The notes under the pieces were generated by a model. It had not been told where the DNA came from. It was given only the letters and a program-made list of their open reading frames with translations, and did no database searches. The translations under genes and the position numbers were made by a program. From positions 1 through 46,449 of the forward strand of contig DASTBU010000092.1 in the NCBI GenBank assembly GCA_035711845.1: a stretch of DNA of 46,449 nucleotides, in the 5' to 3' direction. Positions 24,083 through 32,147 of this stretch are shown one piece after another. Position 1 is the stretch's first letter. The number at the start of each line of letters is the position of its first letter. The stretch is from DASTBU01 sp035711845. GTDB lineage: Bacteria > Acidobacteriota > Vicinamibacteria > Vicinamibacterales > 2-12-FULL-66-21.

Positions 24083-25168
24083 TTATGTGGCGTGCCTGAA
24101 GTTGATCACGTCGCCGTCGAGCACGATGTACTCCTTGCCCTCGAGCCTCAACTCGCCATGTTCGCGGCAGGCCGCGAGCGAGCCGCGCGCGAGAAGATGC
24201 TCGTAGCGGACGACCTCCGCGCGGATGAAGCCCCGCGAGATGTCGCTGTGAATCTCGCCGGCCGCCAGGACCGCCGGTGTGTCCCTCGGGATGGACCAGG
24301 CCCGGCACTCGTCTTCCCCGACGGTGAAAAACGAGATGTACCCGAGCAGGTCGTAGCTCGCGCGAATCACGCGATCCAGACCCGATTCGCGCAGGCCGAG
24401 ATCCGACATGAACGCCCTGGCGTCTCCCTCGTCGAGCTGAGCGATTTCGAGCTCTATCTTCGCGCAGATCGGGACCGCGCGCATCGCCGCACCCGACATG
24501 AACGCCTCCAGGCCCGCCAGACGAACAGCATCGTCGGCCGACGCCAGGTCCGATTCGTCCAGATTGAGGACCAGAAGCAGTGGCTTGGCGGACAGGAACT
24601 GAAAACCGCGCAGGCGCTTCGCCTCCTCCGCCGGCAGTTCGAGCGCGCGCAGCGGCCGCCCGGCTTCGAGCGCCTCGCGGCAGCGGAGAAGGATTTCCTG
24701 CTCCTTCCGGAGCTCGGGTGTAACCGCTTTCTTCAGATCGCGCTCGAGGCGCTCGAGCCGCCGTTCCACCACGCCGAGGTCTGCCAGCAAGACCTCGTCT
24801 TCCATCGTGCGGACGTCGCGCGCCGGATCCACCGATCCGGCCGGATGCGGGACCGACGGGTCTCGAAACATCCGGACGACGTGCAGCAGCGCATCGGCGT
24901 TGCGGAACGGAGCGACGTCGAGCAGGGCCTGCGCGCCCGTGCGGGTGCCGGTCCCGGCGATGTCCGCGAATTCGACCGTCGCCGGCACTCGCTTGCGGGG
25001 ATTGAAGAGCGCCGTCAGCCGGTCCAGCCGTTCGTCAGGGACCCGTGAAACTCCGACGTTGGCCTCCGATTTTCCGCTCGGACGATGAGCTTCCCTGGCG
25101 CTGGTCAGAAGCTGAAAGAGGGTCGTCTTGCCGGTGGACGGGAATCCGATCAGGCCTGCGCGGAGCAT
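24083..25168 (-). CDS. ychF: YchF/Obg-like P-loop ATPase with TGS domain, divergent subfamily
   Basis: This 361-residue protein is close to the usual length of about 363. It has a P-loop GFPSTGKTTLF (residues 8-18) where YchF normally has GLPNVGKSTLF, a G3-like motif DIAGTGTRTG, and the unusual NxxE motif (LNLDES) that makes YchF bind ATP rather than GTP. A coiled-coil insert (DLGVVERRLERLERDLKKAV) precedes it. The C-terminal TGS domain is well conserved: ISFFTVGEDECRAWSIP, AAGEIHSDISRGFIRAEVV, LRLEGKEYIVLDGDVINF. YchF binds ribosomes and is implicated in stress and redox responses. It is the first gene of the minus-strand run and shares a 204-base intergenic region with mraZ, so it marks the junction of the glycan cluster and the dcw operon. 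Confidence 0.85.
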   Translation of the reverse strand: MLRAGLIGFPSTGKTTLFQLLTSAREAHRPSGKSEANVGVSRVPDERLDRLTALFNPRKRVPATVEFADIAGTGTRTGAQALLDVAPFRNADALLHVVRMFRDPSVPHPAGSVDPARDVRTMEDEVLLADLGVVERRLERLERDLKKAVTPELRKEQEILLRCREALEAGRPLRALELPAEEAKRLRGFQFLSAKPLLLVLNLDESDLASADDAVRLAGLEAFMSGAAMRAVPICAKIELEIAQLDEGDARAFMSDLGLRESGLDRVIRASYDLLGYISFFTVGEDECRAWSIPRDTPAVLAAGEIHSDISRGFIRAEVVRYEHLLARGSLAACREHGELRLEGKEYIVLDGDVINFRHAT

Positions 25169-25242
25169 GCTAGAGGACAGGGGGAGGAAACGGCTGCGCC
25201 AAATTTTCCCATGCTAGCACGTCCTCGCGCTAGCCCGTGGCG

Positions 25243-25269
25243 TTTTCGCCAAAATTTCTCCGGCGAAAA
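25243..25269. promoter_or_regulatory. Inverted repeat in ychF-mraZ intergenic region
   Basis: TTTTCGCC (25243-25250) and GGCGAAAA (25262-25269) form a perfect 8-base inverted repeat around an 11-base AT-rich loop, 36 bases before the mraZ -35 box and 74 bases before ychF. A pair of GCTAGC palindromes lies nearby (25213-25235 region). It could be a binding site for a dimeric regulator of either divergent gene. No known operator was recognised. Confidence 0.45.
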
Positions 25270-25304
25270 TAAAACGTAAGCCTAGCATCTACTAGATTTT
25301 GCGG

Positions 25305-25333
25305 TTGACATCCCTGGGGGCCTTCTCTACTAT
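25305..25333 (+). promoter_or_regulatory. Sigma70-type promoter of the dcw operon
   Basis: A -35 box TTGACA (25305-25310, perfect consensus) and a -10 box TACTAT (25328-25333, one mismatch with TATAAT) are separated by exactly 17 bases. An AT-rich stretch (TACTAGATTTTG) upstream could act as an UP element. Transcription would start near 25340, inside the MraZ boxes. Confidence 0.85.
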
Positions 25334-25337
25334 CGGC

Positions 25338-25363
25338 GTGGATTTTTGTGGAGTGAAGTGGAG
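25338..25363 (+). promoter_or_regulatory. MraZ operator: three direct repeats at 10-bp spacing
   Basis: GTGGAT (25338-25343), GTGGAG (25348-25353) and GTGGAG (25358-25363) repeat with a strict 10-base period, the arrangement known for MraZ boxes (a direct repeat of a GTGG-type core, one per helical turn). The first box covers the expected transcription start and the third contains the GGAG used as Shine-Dalgarno by mraZ. MraZ binding here would block its own operon, as known in other bacteria. Confidence 0.82.
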
Positions 25364-25372
25364 TAGGACTGC

Positions 25373-25813
25373 GTGCTTCGGGGCAACCACGCCGCCAGAA
25401 TAGATGAGAAGGGCCGGCTCAAGATCCCGAACGCTTTCAGGTCCGTGGTCGAGAAGACCCACGGATCGGAGCTGTTCGTGACGAGCTTGACGGGGGAGTC
25501 CGTCCGCATCTACCCGATGCCCGTCTGGCTCGTGCACGAGGAAAAGCTGGGCCGGATGCCCTCGACCCACCCCTCGCGCCTGAAGTACCTGGACCGCGTC
25601 AACTTCTACGGACAGACCGCCCAGATCGACTCCCAGGGGCGCGTTGTGATCCATCTGCGCCTTCGCGAATCGGCGGGCATGTCGGGCGAAGTCGACGTCT
25701 TCGGCCAGTACGACTACATCGAGGTGTGGAACCACGAGCGCTTCATCGCCAGGCTGCAGCGCGATCCCTACACGGACGACGACGCGCGTGCGCTGGCGGA
25801 GTTCGGGATCTGA
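25373..25813 (+). CDS. mraZ: Transcriptional regulator MraZ
   Basis: This 146-residue protein starts with GTG, with GGAG about nine bases upstream. It has two AbrB-like MraZ domains: the first with D11-EKG-R15 (RIDEKGRLKIP) and the second with D86-SQG-R90 (QIDSQGRVVIH). The conserved DxxxR motif of each makes the DNA-contacting face. MraZ forms rings of 8-12 subunits that bind the repeated boxes upstream of its own operon and repress or tune division genes. Three such boxes at 10-base spacing lie directly upstream. This is the first gene of the dcw operon, with rsmH starting 3 bases after its stop. Confidence 0.97.
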   Translation: MLRGNHAARIDEKGRLKIPNAFRSVVEKTHGSELFVTSLTGESVRIYPMPVWLVHEEKLGRMPSTHPSRLKYLDRVNFYGQTAQIDSQGRVVIHLRLRESAGMSGEVDVFGQYDYIEVWNHERFIARLQRDPYTDDDARALAEFGI

Positions 25814-25816
25814 GCC

Positions 25817-26704
25817 ATGGCGCCCCTGCATGAGCCGGTGCTGACGGCTGAAACGGTCAGCTTGCTGAACGCGTCCCGCGGAGGGCTCTTCGTGGACTGC
25901 ACCGTGGGGCTCGGCGGACACAGCCGGGCGCTGCTCGAAGCCGGCGCCGACCGCGTGATCGGCCTGGACCGGGATCCTGACGCACTCGGTCTGGCCCGCG
26001 AAGCGCTCGCGGCCTTTGGCGATCGCGTCGAGCTCGTCCATGCGGATTATCGCGACCTGGACCGGGTTCTGGATGAGCGCGGGATTGATGGCGTTGCCGG
26101 CGCGTTGGCCGATCTGGGCGTGTCCTCCTTCCAGCTTGACAGCGACGGGCGCGGGTTCAGCTTTCGCCGCGACGAGCCGCTCGACATGCGGATGGACCGC
26201 TCGTCGGGACCGACGGCCGCAGAGCGGCTGGCGGCCGCAGGGGAGAGAGAGCTGGCCGACGTGATCTTCGGGTTCGGCGAGGAGCGCTTCTCCCGCCGGA
26301 TCGCACGGGCGATCGTCGCCGAACGCGAGCGATCGCCGATCAGGTCGACGGGACAGCTGGCGCAGATCGTCCGCCGGGCCGTGCCAGGGCGCGGCCACCA
26401 CCGGATCGATCCGGCCACGAGGACGTTCCAGGCGTTGCGTATCTGGGTGAACCGTGAGCTCGAGGGCATCGACGCCTTCCTCGCGGCGGCGGTCCGGCGG
26501 CTGCTCGCGGGGGCGAGGCTGGCGGTGATCTCGTTCCACTCGCTCGAGGACCGCGTCGTGAAGCACGTGTTCAGAGCGCTCGAGCGCGGCGAGGCCAGGC
26601 TGCGAATCCTCACCAAACGCCCGCTCCGCCCGGGCGACGACGAAGTCGCGCGAAACCCGCGTGCCCGCAGCGCGAAACTGCGCGTGATCGAGAGGACCGT
26701 ATGA
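25817..26704 (+). CDS. rsmH: 16S rRNA (cytosine(1402)-N(4))-methyltransferase RsmH
   Basis: This 295-residue protein opens LHEPVLTAETVSLL and has the SAM-binding motif FVDCTVGLGGHS (residues 25-36), the acidic VIGLDRDPDAL, and a conserved DLGVSSFQLDSDGRGFSFR segment. Residues FQALRIWVNRELEGI and VISFHSLEDRVVKHVF are family signatures. It N4-methylates C1402 of 16S rRNA, tuning decoding at the ribosomal P site. It is conserved directly after mraZ, and its stop overlaps the ftsL ATG by 4 bases. Length is normal for the family (about 290-315). Confidence 0.97.
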   Translation: MAPLHEPVLTAETVSLLNASRGGLFVDCTVGLGGHSRALLEAGADRVIGLDRDPDALGLAREALAAFGDRVELVHADYRDLDRVLDERGIDGVAGALADLGVSSFQLDSDGRGFSFRRDEPLDMRMDRSSGPTAAERLAAAGERELADVIFGFGEERFSRRIARAIVAERERSPIRSTGQLAQIVRRAVPGRGHHRIDPATRTFQALRIWVNRELEGIDAFLAAAVRRLLAGARLAVISFHSLEDRVVKHVFRALERGEARLRILTKRPLRPGDDEVARNPRARSAKLRVIERTV

Positions 26705-27093
26705 ACGCGACCGATTTCGAGTACGCGATCAGGAAAGACGTTCGCAACAACCCGATTATCCGGGAAGTGGACGAGACGCGGCAGCGACAACTCTTCCGAT
26801 CGACGGCGATCGGCGCGCTGCTGGTGATCGTCCTGCTGTTCTCGGCCTGGCAGCACTTCGAGCTCCTCCGACATGGCTACCTGATCGAGCAGTTGCAGCA
26901 GCAGCGCATCGCGGAAGAAGAGATCAACAGGCATCTGCGGCTCGAGATCGAGTCCCTGCGCGCGCCACGTCGGATCGAGGAGATGGCGCGCACCAGGCTG
27001 CGCATGGTCGAGCCGACCAGCGACCAGGCCATTGTGATCGAGCGCGTGGTGCCATCCGAGCCGCCGTCCAAAGCGGTCGTCGCGGCACGCTAG
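26701..27093 (+). CDS. ftsL: Cell division protein FtsL
   Basis: This 130-residue bitopic protein has a cytoplasmic N-terminus of about 33 residues (with NNPIIREVDETRQRQ), one membrane helix (STAIGALLVIVLLFSAW, about 34-50), and a periplasmic coiled coil (LIEQLQQQRIAEEEINRHLRLEIESLRAPRRIEEMAR, about 61-97). FtsL pairs with FtsB and FtsQ at the divisome and activates FtsW/FtsI. Primary sequence is poorly conserved in this family, so the assignment rests on the position between rsmH and ftsI, the size and the coiled coil. A GAGAGGA Shine-Dalgarno lies in the end of rsmH. Confidence 0.9.
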   Translation: MNATDFEYAIRKDVRNNPIIREVDETRQRQLFRSTAIGALLVIVLLFSAWQHFELLRHGYLIEQLQQQRIAEEEINRHLRLEIESLRAPRRIEEMARTRLRMVEPTSDQAIVIERVVPSEPPSKAVVAAR

Positions 27094-27115
27094 CCGCGGG
27101 GGCGGAGGAGCCATC

Positions 27116-29191
27116 ATGGACAGCCAGCATCGCCCGGTCCGGGTCAATCTGTCGTGGTTTCGCGGCGGCGCGCGCGGGCCGCGCGAGCATCGATCGAGCT
27201 CGGACTGGAGGGCCACGGTCCGATCGCGCCTCGGCCTCACGGCCGCGGTCTTCGCGGTCTGGACTGTCACCATCGAAGCGCGGCTCATCTACCTGCAGGT
27301 GTTCCAGCACGCGGAGCTCGTGGCCCGCGCCGAGCGCCAGCAGATGCAGACGGTCGAGGCGCCTGCCAAGCGCGGCGACATCATCGACCGCAACGGCCGC
27401 CTCCTCGCCTACAGCGTCGATGCCGAATCGCTGTGGGCGGACCCCGCGCGCGTCGAAGACGTCGAGAAGACCGCGGCGCAGCTCTGCGCGGTCCTCGAGG
27501 GCTGCGGACCGGCGGGTCTCAAGCGTCTGTCCCAGAACCTCCGGCGGAAGGGCCGGTTCGTCTACCTCCAGCGCAAGCTCTCGCCCGCAGAGGAGCAGCG
27601 AGTTCGCAAGCTCGACCTCGCTGGCATCGGCCTGATGAAGGAGAGCCGCCGGTTCTATCCCAACAGGGAGATGCTGGCGCACGTGCTCGGATACGTGGGC
27701 ATCGACAACATCGGTCTGGCCGGGTTGGAAGCCACCTTCGACGACCGGGTGCGCGGCAAGCCGGGGAAGGTCATCGTCGAGTCAGACGCCCACAATCGGG
27801 CAGTGTCCAGCCGGGTGGAACGCGAGGCCACGTCGGGCGCTTCGCTCGAGCTGACAATCGATCAGTTCCTGCAGAACATCGCCGAGCGCGAGCTGCGCGC
27901 CGGCGTGCTCGAGAACCGCGCTGCCGCCGGCAGCGCCATGATCATGGATCCGTGGACGGGCGAGATCCTGGCTCTCGCCAACTATCCCACGTTCAACCCG
28001 AATGTCTACGGCAACGCGCCCGAGCACGTCCGGCGGAATCGCGCGACGCAGGAGATTTACGAGCCGGGATCGACGTTCAAGATCGTGACGGCGTCGGCCG
28101 CGCTCGAGGAAGACGTCATGGACCCGGATGATCCGGTCGACTGCGCCCCCGGGGTGATCCGGTTCGGTCGCCGGGCGATCAGCGACGTGCATTCCTACGG
28201 CGTGCTGTCGTTTGCGGACGTCATCGCCAAGTCCAGCAACGTCGGCGCCATCAAGGTGGGCCAGCGGCTCGGTCCCGAGCGTCTGGGCCGCTACATCAAT
28301 CGGTTCGGCTTCGGCCACACGCTCGGCCGGGACTTCATCGGCCAGACGCCGGGCATCGTCTGGGCGTCCGACAAGCTCGACGCCAGCGCCCTGGCATCGG
28401 TCTCGATGGGTTACCAGGTGAGCGTCACCCCTCTGCAGATGGCGACCGCCGTCAGCTCGATTGCCAATGGCGGCACGCTCTTCGAGCCGCGCCTGGTTCG
28501 GGCGTTCGTCAAGGACGGACGGCGCGAACGGATCGAGCCCACCCCGCTGCGACGCACCATCTCGGAGCGCACCGCCCTCGAGCTCACGGCGATGATGGAG
28601 GGCGTGGTCGAGTACGGTACGGCGAAGACCGCGCAGGTGCAGGGCTACACCGTCGCGGGAAAAACCGGAACCTCGCAGAAGCTCGCCGGGGGCGTGTATT
28701 CGAAGTCCGATTACCACGCCTCGTTCGTCGGCTTCCTGCCGTCGCGCACGCCGGTGCTGGCAATCGTCGTCGTGATCGATTCCCCGCACGCGAAGGGTTA
28801 TTACGGCGGTGTGGTCTCGGCGCCGGTGTTCAAGCGCATTGCGGAAGCGTCTCTCCGGCATCTTGGCGTCGCGCCGACCATCGATCCCGCGCCGCCGGTC
28901 CTGATGGCGCGGAAGGCCGCCGATCTCCTGCCGACCGAGCCGGTCGGCGCAGATCGAATCGCCAGGGCCCTCGAGCCCGTCCGCGCGGGGGTCATGCCGG
29001 ACCTGCGCGGCCTGAGCGCGCGCGAGGCGCTGCACGTCCTGACGCGCGTCGGCGTGACGGCCAGCATGAAAGGCAACGGGTTCGTGGTCAAGCAGGCGCC
29101 GGCTGCGGGAGCGCCGTTGACACCAGGAGACTCCTGCGCGCTGGAGCTCGACCGCCGCCCACCGGACATCGCCGCGGGTGCCTCACAGTGA
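27116..29191 (+). CDS. ftsI: Class B penicillin-binding protein FtsI/PBP3 with PASTA domain
   Basis: This 691-residue protein starts with ATG after a strong GGAGGAG. It has a cytoplasmic N-terminus, one membrane helix (about 38-56), a pedestal region (about 60-260) and a transpeptidase domain with S319-T-F-K322 (nucleophile motif), S373-S-N375 and K516-T-G518. A single PASTA domain (about 624-680, GVMPDLRGLSAREAL) ends the protein, as in Spo VD/PBP2x-like and many non-proteobacterial FtsI. The enzyme cross-links septal peptidoglycan in the periplasm together with FtsW. All active-site residues are present. Its stop overlaps the murE GTG by 4 bases. Confidence 0.96.
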   Translation: MDSQHRPVRVNLSWFRGGARGPREHRSSSDWRATVRSRLGLTAAVFAVWTVTIEARLIYLQVFQHAELVARAERQQMQTVEAPAKRGDIIDRNGRLLAYSVDAESLWADPARVEDVEKTAAQLCAVLEGCGPAGLKRLSQNLRRKGRFVYLQRKLSPAEEQRVRKLDLAGIGLMKESRRFYPNREMLAHVLGYVGIDNIGLAGLEATFDDRVRGKPGKVIVESDAHNRAVSSRVEREATSGASLELTIDQFLQNIAERELRAGVLENRAAAGSAMIMDPWTGEILALANYPTFNPNVYGNAPEHVRRNRATQEIYEPGSTFKIVTASAALEEDVMDPDDPVDCAPGVIRFGRRAISDVHSYGVLSFADVIAKSSNVGAIKVGQRLGPERLGRYINRFGFGHTLGRDFIGQTPGIVWASDKLDASALASVSMGYQVSVTPLQMATAVSSIANGGTLFEPRLVRAFVKDGRRERIEPTPLRRTISERTALELTAMMEGVVEYGTAKTAQVQGYTVAGKTGTSQKLAGGVYSKSDYHASFVGFLPSRTPVLAIVVVIDSPHAKGYYGGVVSAPVFKRIAEASLRHLGVAPTIDPAPPVLMARKAADLLPTEPVGADRIARALEPVRAGVMPDLRGLSAREALHVLTRVGVTASMKGNGFVVKQAPAAGAPLTPGDSCALELDRRPPDIAAGASQ

Positions 29192-30729
29192 CGCTGGGCG
29201 ATCTCCTTCGCGATGTGGCGCACATGGCGCCCTTCGACCGCAGCCTGATCGAGCGCCTCTCTTCGCGCGAGGCCGGGACTGCTGTCACAGGGGTGTCCTA
29301 CGACTCGCGACAGGTGACCGCCGGCTCCGTCTTCGTTGCGCTCCGTGGTCTCCAGGCCGACGGGGCCACGTTCGCACGCGACGCGATCCGTCGCGGCGCG
29401 GTGGCTGTCGTGGCGGAGGTCGCGGCCATCTCCGAAGGCGCTGTTCCCTGGCTGCGAGTCAGCGACGCACGGTTGGCCCTCGCGGCGCTCGCCGCAACCT
29501 TCTACGGTCATCCGAGCGGAAAGCTGCAGCTCATCGGTGTGACCGGCACGAACGGGAAGACCACCACCTCGTATGTCGTCCAGTCCATCTTCGAGGCCGC
29601 CGGGATTCGGTGCGGGCGCATCGGCACGGTTGGATACCGCATCGGCAGCCGGGAAGTCGATGCGTCGCGGACGACCCCCGAGGCCCCCGAGTTGCAGCGC
29701 ATGCTGCGGGACATGGTGGCCCACGGGTGTGGCGCCTGCGTCATGGAAGTCTCGTCGCACGCGTTGAGCCTGCGCCGGGCGGACTATCTGCGCTTCGCGG
29801 CGGCCGTCTTCACCAACCTCACGCGCGACCACCTGGACTTCCACCGGGACATGGAGGACTACTTCGCCGCGAAGCGGCGGCTCTTCACGTTGCTGCCGCC
29901 CGAGAGCGCCAGTGTCGTCAACATGGACGATCCACGAGGGGCCGACGTCGTGCGAGCGGCACCGCGGGCGATCACCTACGCCATCGACGCGCAAGCCGAC
30001 GTGCGGCCTGGACCGATCTCGTTCTCGCTCGAGGGCCTCGCCTTCGAGGTTCTGACGCCTCGCGGGGCGCTTCAAGTCCGATCGCCGCTCGTGGGCCGGC
30101 CGAACGCCTACAACATCCTCGCGGCGGTCGCGACGGCCCTGGCCCTCGACGTTGCGTTCAGCGCCATCGAACAGGGCGTTTCGACACTGGCGCAGGTCCC
30201 GGGGCGATTCCAGGTCGTCTCGGCCGCCGCCGACGACGTGCGGGTCGTGGTGGATTACGCGCACACCGACGACGCCCTCAAGAACCTTCTCGAGACGGCG
30301 AGGCCCCTCACGAGCGGCCGCGTGATTACCGTCTTCGGATGCGGTGGCGACCGCGACCGCACGAAGCGTCCTCTGATGGGCGCGGTCGCGGCGCGCCTCA
30401 GCGACCTCGTGATCGTCACCTCCGACAATCCGCGCTCAGAGAATCCCGATCGGATCATCGAGGAAATCGAGCGCGGGATCGTGATGCCCGCCGATCGGCT
30501 GCCGGGCCGCGCCGGCACGCCCAGATCGACCGCCCATCTGGCGATTGCCGATCGGAAGAGCGCGATCGAGCGGGCGGTTCACGAGGCTCGTCCGGGCGAC
30601 CTCGTGCTGATCGCGGGCAAGGGTCACGAAAAGTATCAGGTGATCGGCGACCGGGTGATGCCGTTCGACGATGTCGACGTGGCCAGGGGGGCGCTCGAGC
30701 GCCGGCGCGACGGATCGCACGTCTCGTGA
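29188..30729 (+). CDS. murE: UDP-N-acetylmuramoyl-tripeptide synthetase MurE (meso-DAP type)
   Basis: This 513-residue Mur ligase starts with GTG in GTGA overlap with ftsI. It has the ATP-binding loop GTNGKTTT (120-127), a nucleotide-substrate region with RTTPEAPELQRMLRDM, and VMEVSSHALSLRR. The D413-N-P-R416 motif is the specificity signature for meso-diaminopimelate (Lys-adding enzymes have a different sequence). It adds the third residue to UDP-MurNAc-Ala-Glu in the cytoplasm. IAGKGHEKYQ near the C-terminus is also family-typical. Length is slightly above the usual 490. Next is murF, again with 4-base overlap. Confidence 0.96.
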   Translation: MTLGDLLRDVAHMAPFDRSLIERLSSREAGTAVTGVSYDSRQVTAGSVFVALRGLQADGATFARDAIRRGAVAVVAEVAAISEGAVPWLRVSDARLALAALAATFYGHPSGKLQLIGVTGTNGKTTTSYVVQSIFEAAGIRCGRIGTVGYRIGSREVDASRTTPEAPELQRMLRDMVAHGCGACVMEVSSHALSLRRADYLRFAAAVFTNLTRDHLDFHRDMEDYFAAKRRLFTLLPPESASVVNMDDPRGADVVRAAPRAITYAIDAQADVRPGPISFSLEGLAFEVLTPRGALQVRSPLVGRPNAYNILAAVATALALDVAFSAIEQGVSTLAQVPGRFQVVSAAADDVRVVVDYAHTDDALKNLLETARPLTSGRVITVFGCGGDRDRTKRPLMGAVAARLSDLVIVTSDNPRSENPDRIIEEIERGIVMPADRLPGRAGTPRSTAHLAIADRKSAIERAVHEARPGDLVLIAGKGHEKYQVIGDRVMPFDDVDVARGALERRRDGSHVS

Positions 30730-32147
30730 ACCAAGCCCCCGTACCGCTCACCGCCGAGGGGATCGCTGCCGTTGCCGGCGGCCGCGTTGTGCAGGGCGAT
30801 CCCGCGACGCCGATAGGTCGCATCTCGATCGATTCGCGGAGGATTGAAGCGGGCGATCTCTTCGTGGCGATCCGCGGAGAGCGCTTCGACGGACATCGGT
30901 TCGTGCCCGACGCACTGGCACGCGGCGCAGTGGGCGCGGTGGTCCGTGACGCGGGGGAAATCGAGGAGGAGCGCAGCGGAACAGGATCGGGTCCCGTTCT
31001 GGTGCTGGTCGAGGACACGACCCAGGCGTTGCAGGCGGTGGCCCGGGACGTGCGCCGCCGCTCCGGTACCCGCGTCGTGGCGATTACCGGCAGCGCCGGC
31101 AAGACCACGACCAAGGAAGTGTCGGCAGAGTTCCTGGTCACGCGTTTCCGTGTCTTCCGGAACAAGGGGAATCTGAACAATCACATCGGCCTGCCGCTGT
31201 CGTTGATCGAACTGCGGTCGCGGCCGGACATCGCGGTCGTCGAGCTGGGCATGAACCACCCCGGAGAGATTCGCACGCTGATCGGCATCGCCGAGCCGGA
31301 GGTGCGCGTCTGGACGAACGTGGGCGATGCCCACCTCGGTTTTTTCGAGTCGGCCGACGCCCTCGCCGAGGCCAAGGCGGAGATCCTGGAAAACGCGCGG
31401 CCCGACGACCTGCTGATCGCCAACGCCAACGACGCGAGGGTCATGGCGAGGGCGCGGAGGTTCGACGGGCGTGTCGTGACGTTCGGGCTGAACACGGCGG
31501 CCGACGTGCAGGCCATTGCGATCGAGCTGCGCGGTCTGGAAGGAACACGGGCGAAGGTTCGCACCGCAGTCGGCGAGACCGACCTGAGGGTTCCGCTGCT
31601 GGGTCTGGGGAACCTGTCGAACGTCCTGGCGGCGACGGCAGTCGCGCTGGAGTTCGGCGTTCCGCTCGATGCGATTCGGAAGCGGGCTGCCACGCTCACG
31701 CCGGCTCCGCACCGCGGGGAGCTGCTCAGGCTGCCGGGCGGCGTGACGGTCGTGGACGACTCCTACAACTCCAGTCCGGCTGCGCTCCGTCGCGCCCTCG
31801 AACTGGTTCGCTCCGCCACCGGCTGCGCGCGGACGGTTGCCGTGCTCGGCGAGATGCTGGAGCTCGGCGCGCACGCCGAACGCCTGCACGCCGAGTCCGG
31901 ACGCGCCGCGGCGGAGTCCGGCCTGGAGATCCTGATCGCCGTGGGAGGGGCCCCGGCCCGGAGGCTGGCCGCGGCAGCCGTCGCGGCGGGCATGCCCGCC
32001 GCGAACGTTGCGCACGTGGCGACGAAGCAGGAAGCCGCCGATCTGGCGGCGTCTCGGGTTCGTCCCGGAGATCTCGTCCTCGTCAAGGGTTCGCGCGGCA
32101 TAGGCACCGACTTCGTGGTCGAGCGGCTGCGGGCGGAGTTCGCCTGA
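30726..32147 (+). CDS. murF: UDP-N-acetylmuramoyl-tripeptide--D-Ala-D-Ala ligase MurF
   Basis: The start is the GTG at 30726, overlapping murE's TGA by 4 bases; the open frame extends far upstream through murE in another frame and is not used. The 473-residue product has the N-terminal MurE/MurF-type domain (RISIDSRRIEAGDLFVAIRGERFDGHRF), the ATP loop TGSAGKTTT (121-129), NKGNLNNHIGLPLSL, VVELGMNHPGEI, and DDSYNSSPAALRRAL. These are standard MurF motifs. It joins D-Ala-D-Ala to UDP-MurNAc-tripeptide, completing the cytoplasmic precursor. Its stop shares one base with the mraY ATG. Confidence 0.96.
   Translation: MNQAPVPLTAEGIAAVAGGRVVQGDPATPIGRISIDSRRIEAGDLFVAIRGERFDGHRFVPDALARGAVGAVVRDAGEIEEERSGTGSGPVLVLVEDTTQALQAVARDVRRRSGTRVVAITGSAGKTTTKEVSAEFLVTRFRVFRNKGNLNNHIGLPLSLIELRSRPDIAVVELGMNHPGEIRTLIGIAEPEVRVWTNVGDAHLGFFESADALAEAKAEILENARPDDLLIANANDARVMARARRFDGRVVTFGLNTAADVQAIAIELRGLEGTRAKVRTAVGETDLRVPLLGLGNLSNVLAATAVALEFGVPLDAIRKRAATLTPAPHRGELLRLPGGVTVVDDSYNSSPAALRRALELVRSATGCARTVAVLGEMLELGAHAERLHAESGRAAAESGLEILIAVGGAPARRLAAAAVAAGMPAANVAHVATKQEAADLAASRVRPGDLVLVKGSRGIGTDFVVERLRAEFA

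Noticed and set aside
29178..30725. Upstream extension of the murF frame through murE
   Set aside because: Arg/His-rich translation without domains; the GTG at 30726 gives normal MurF length.
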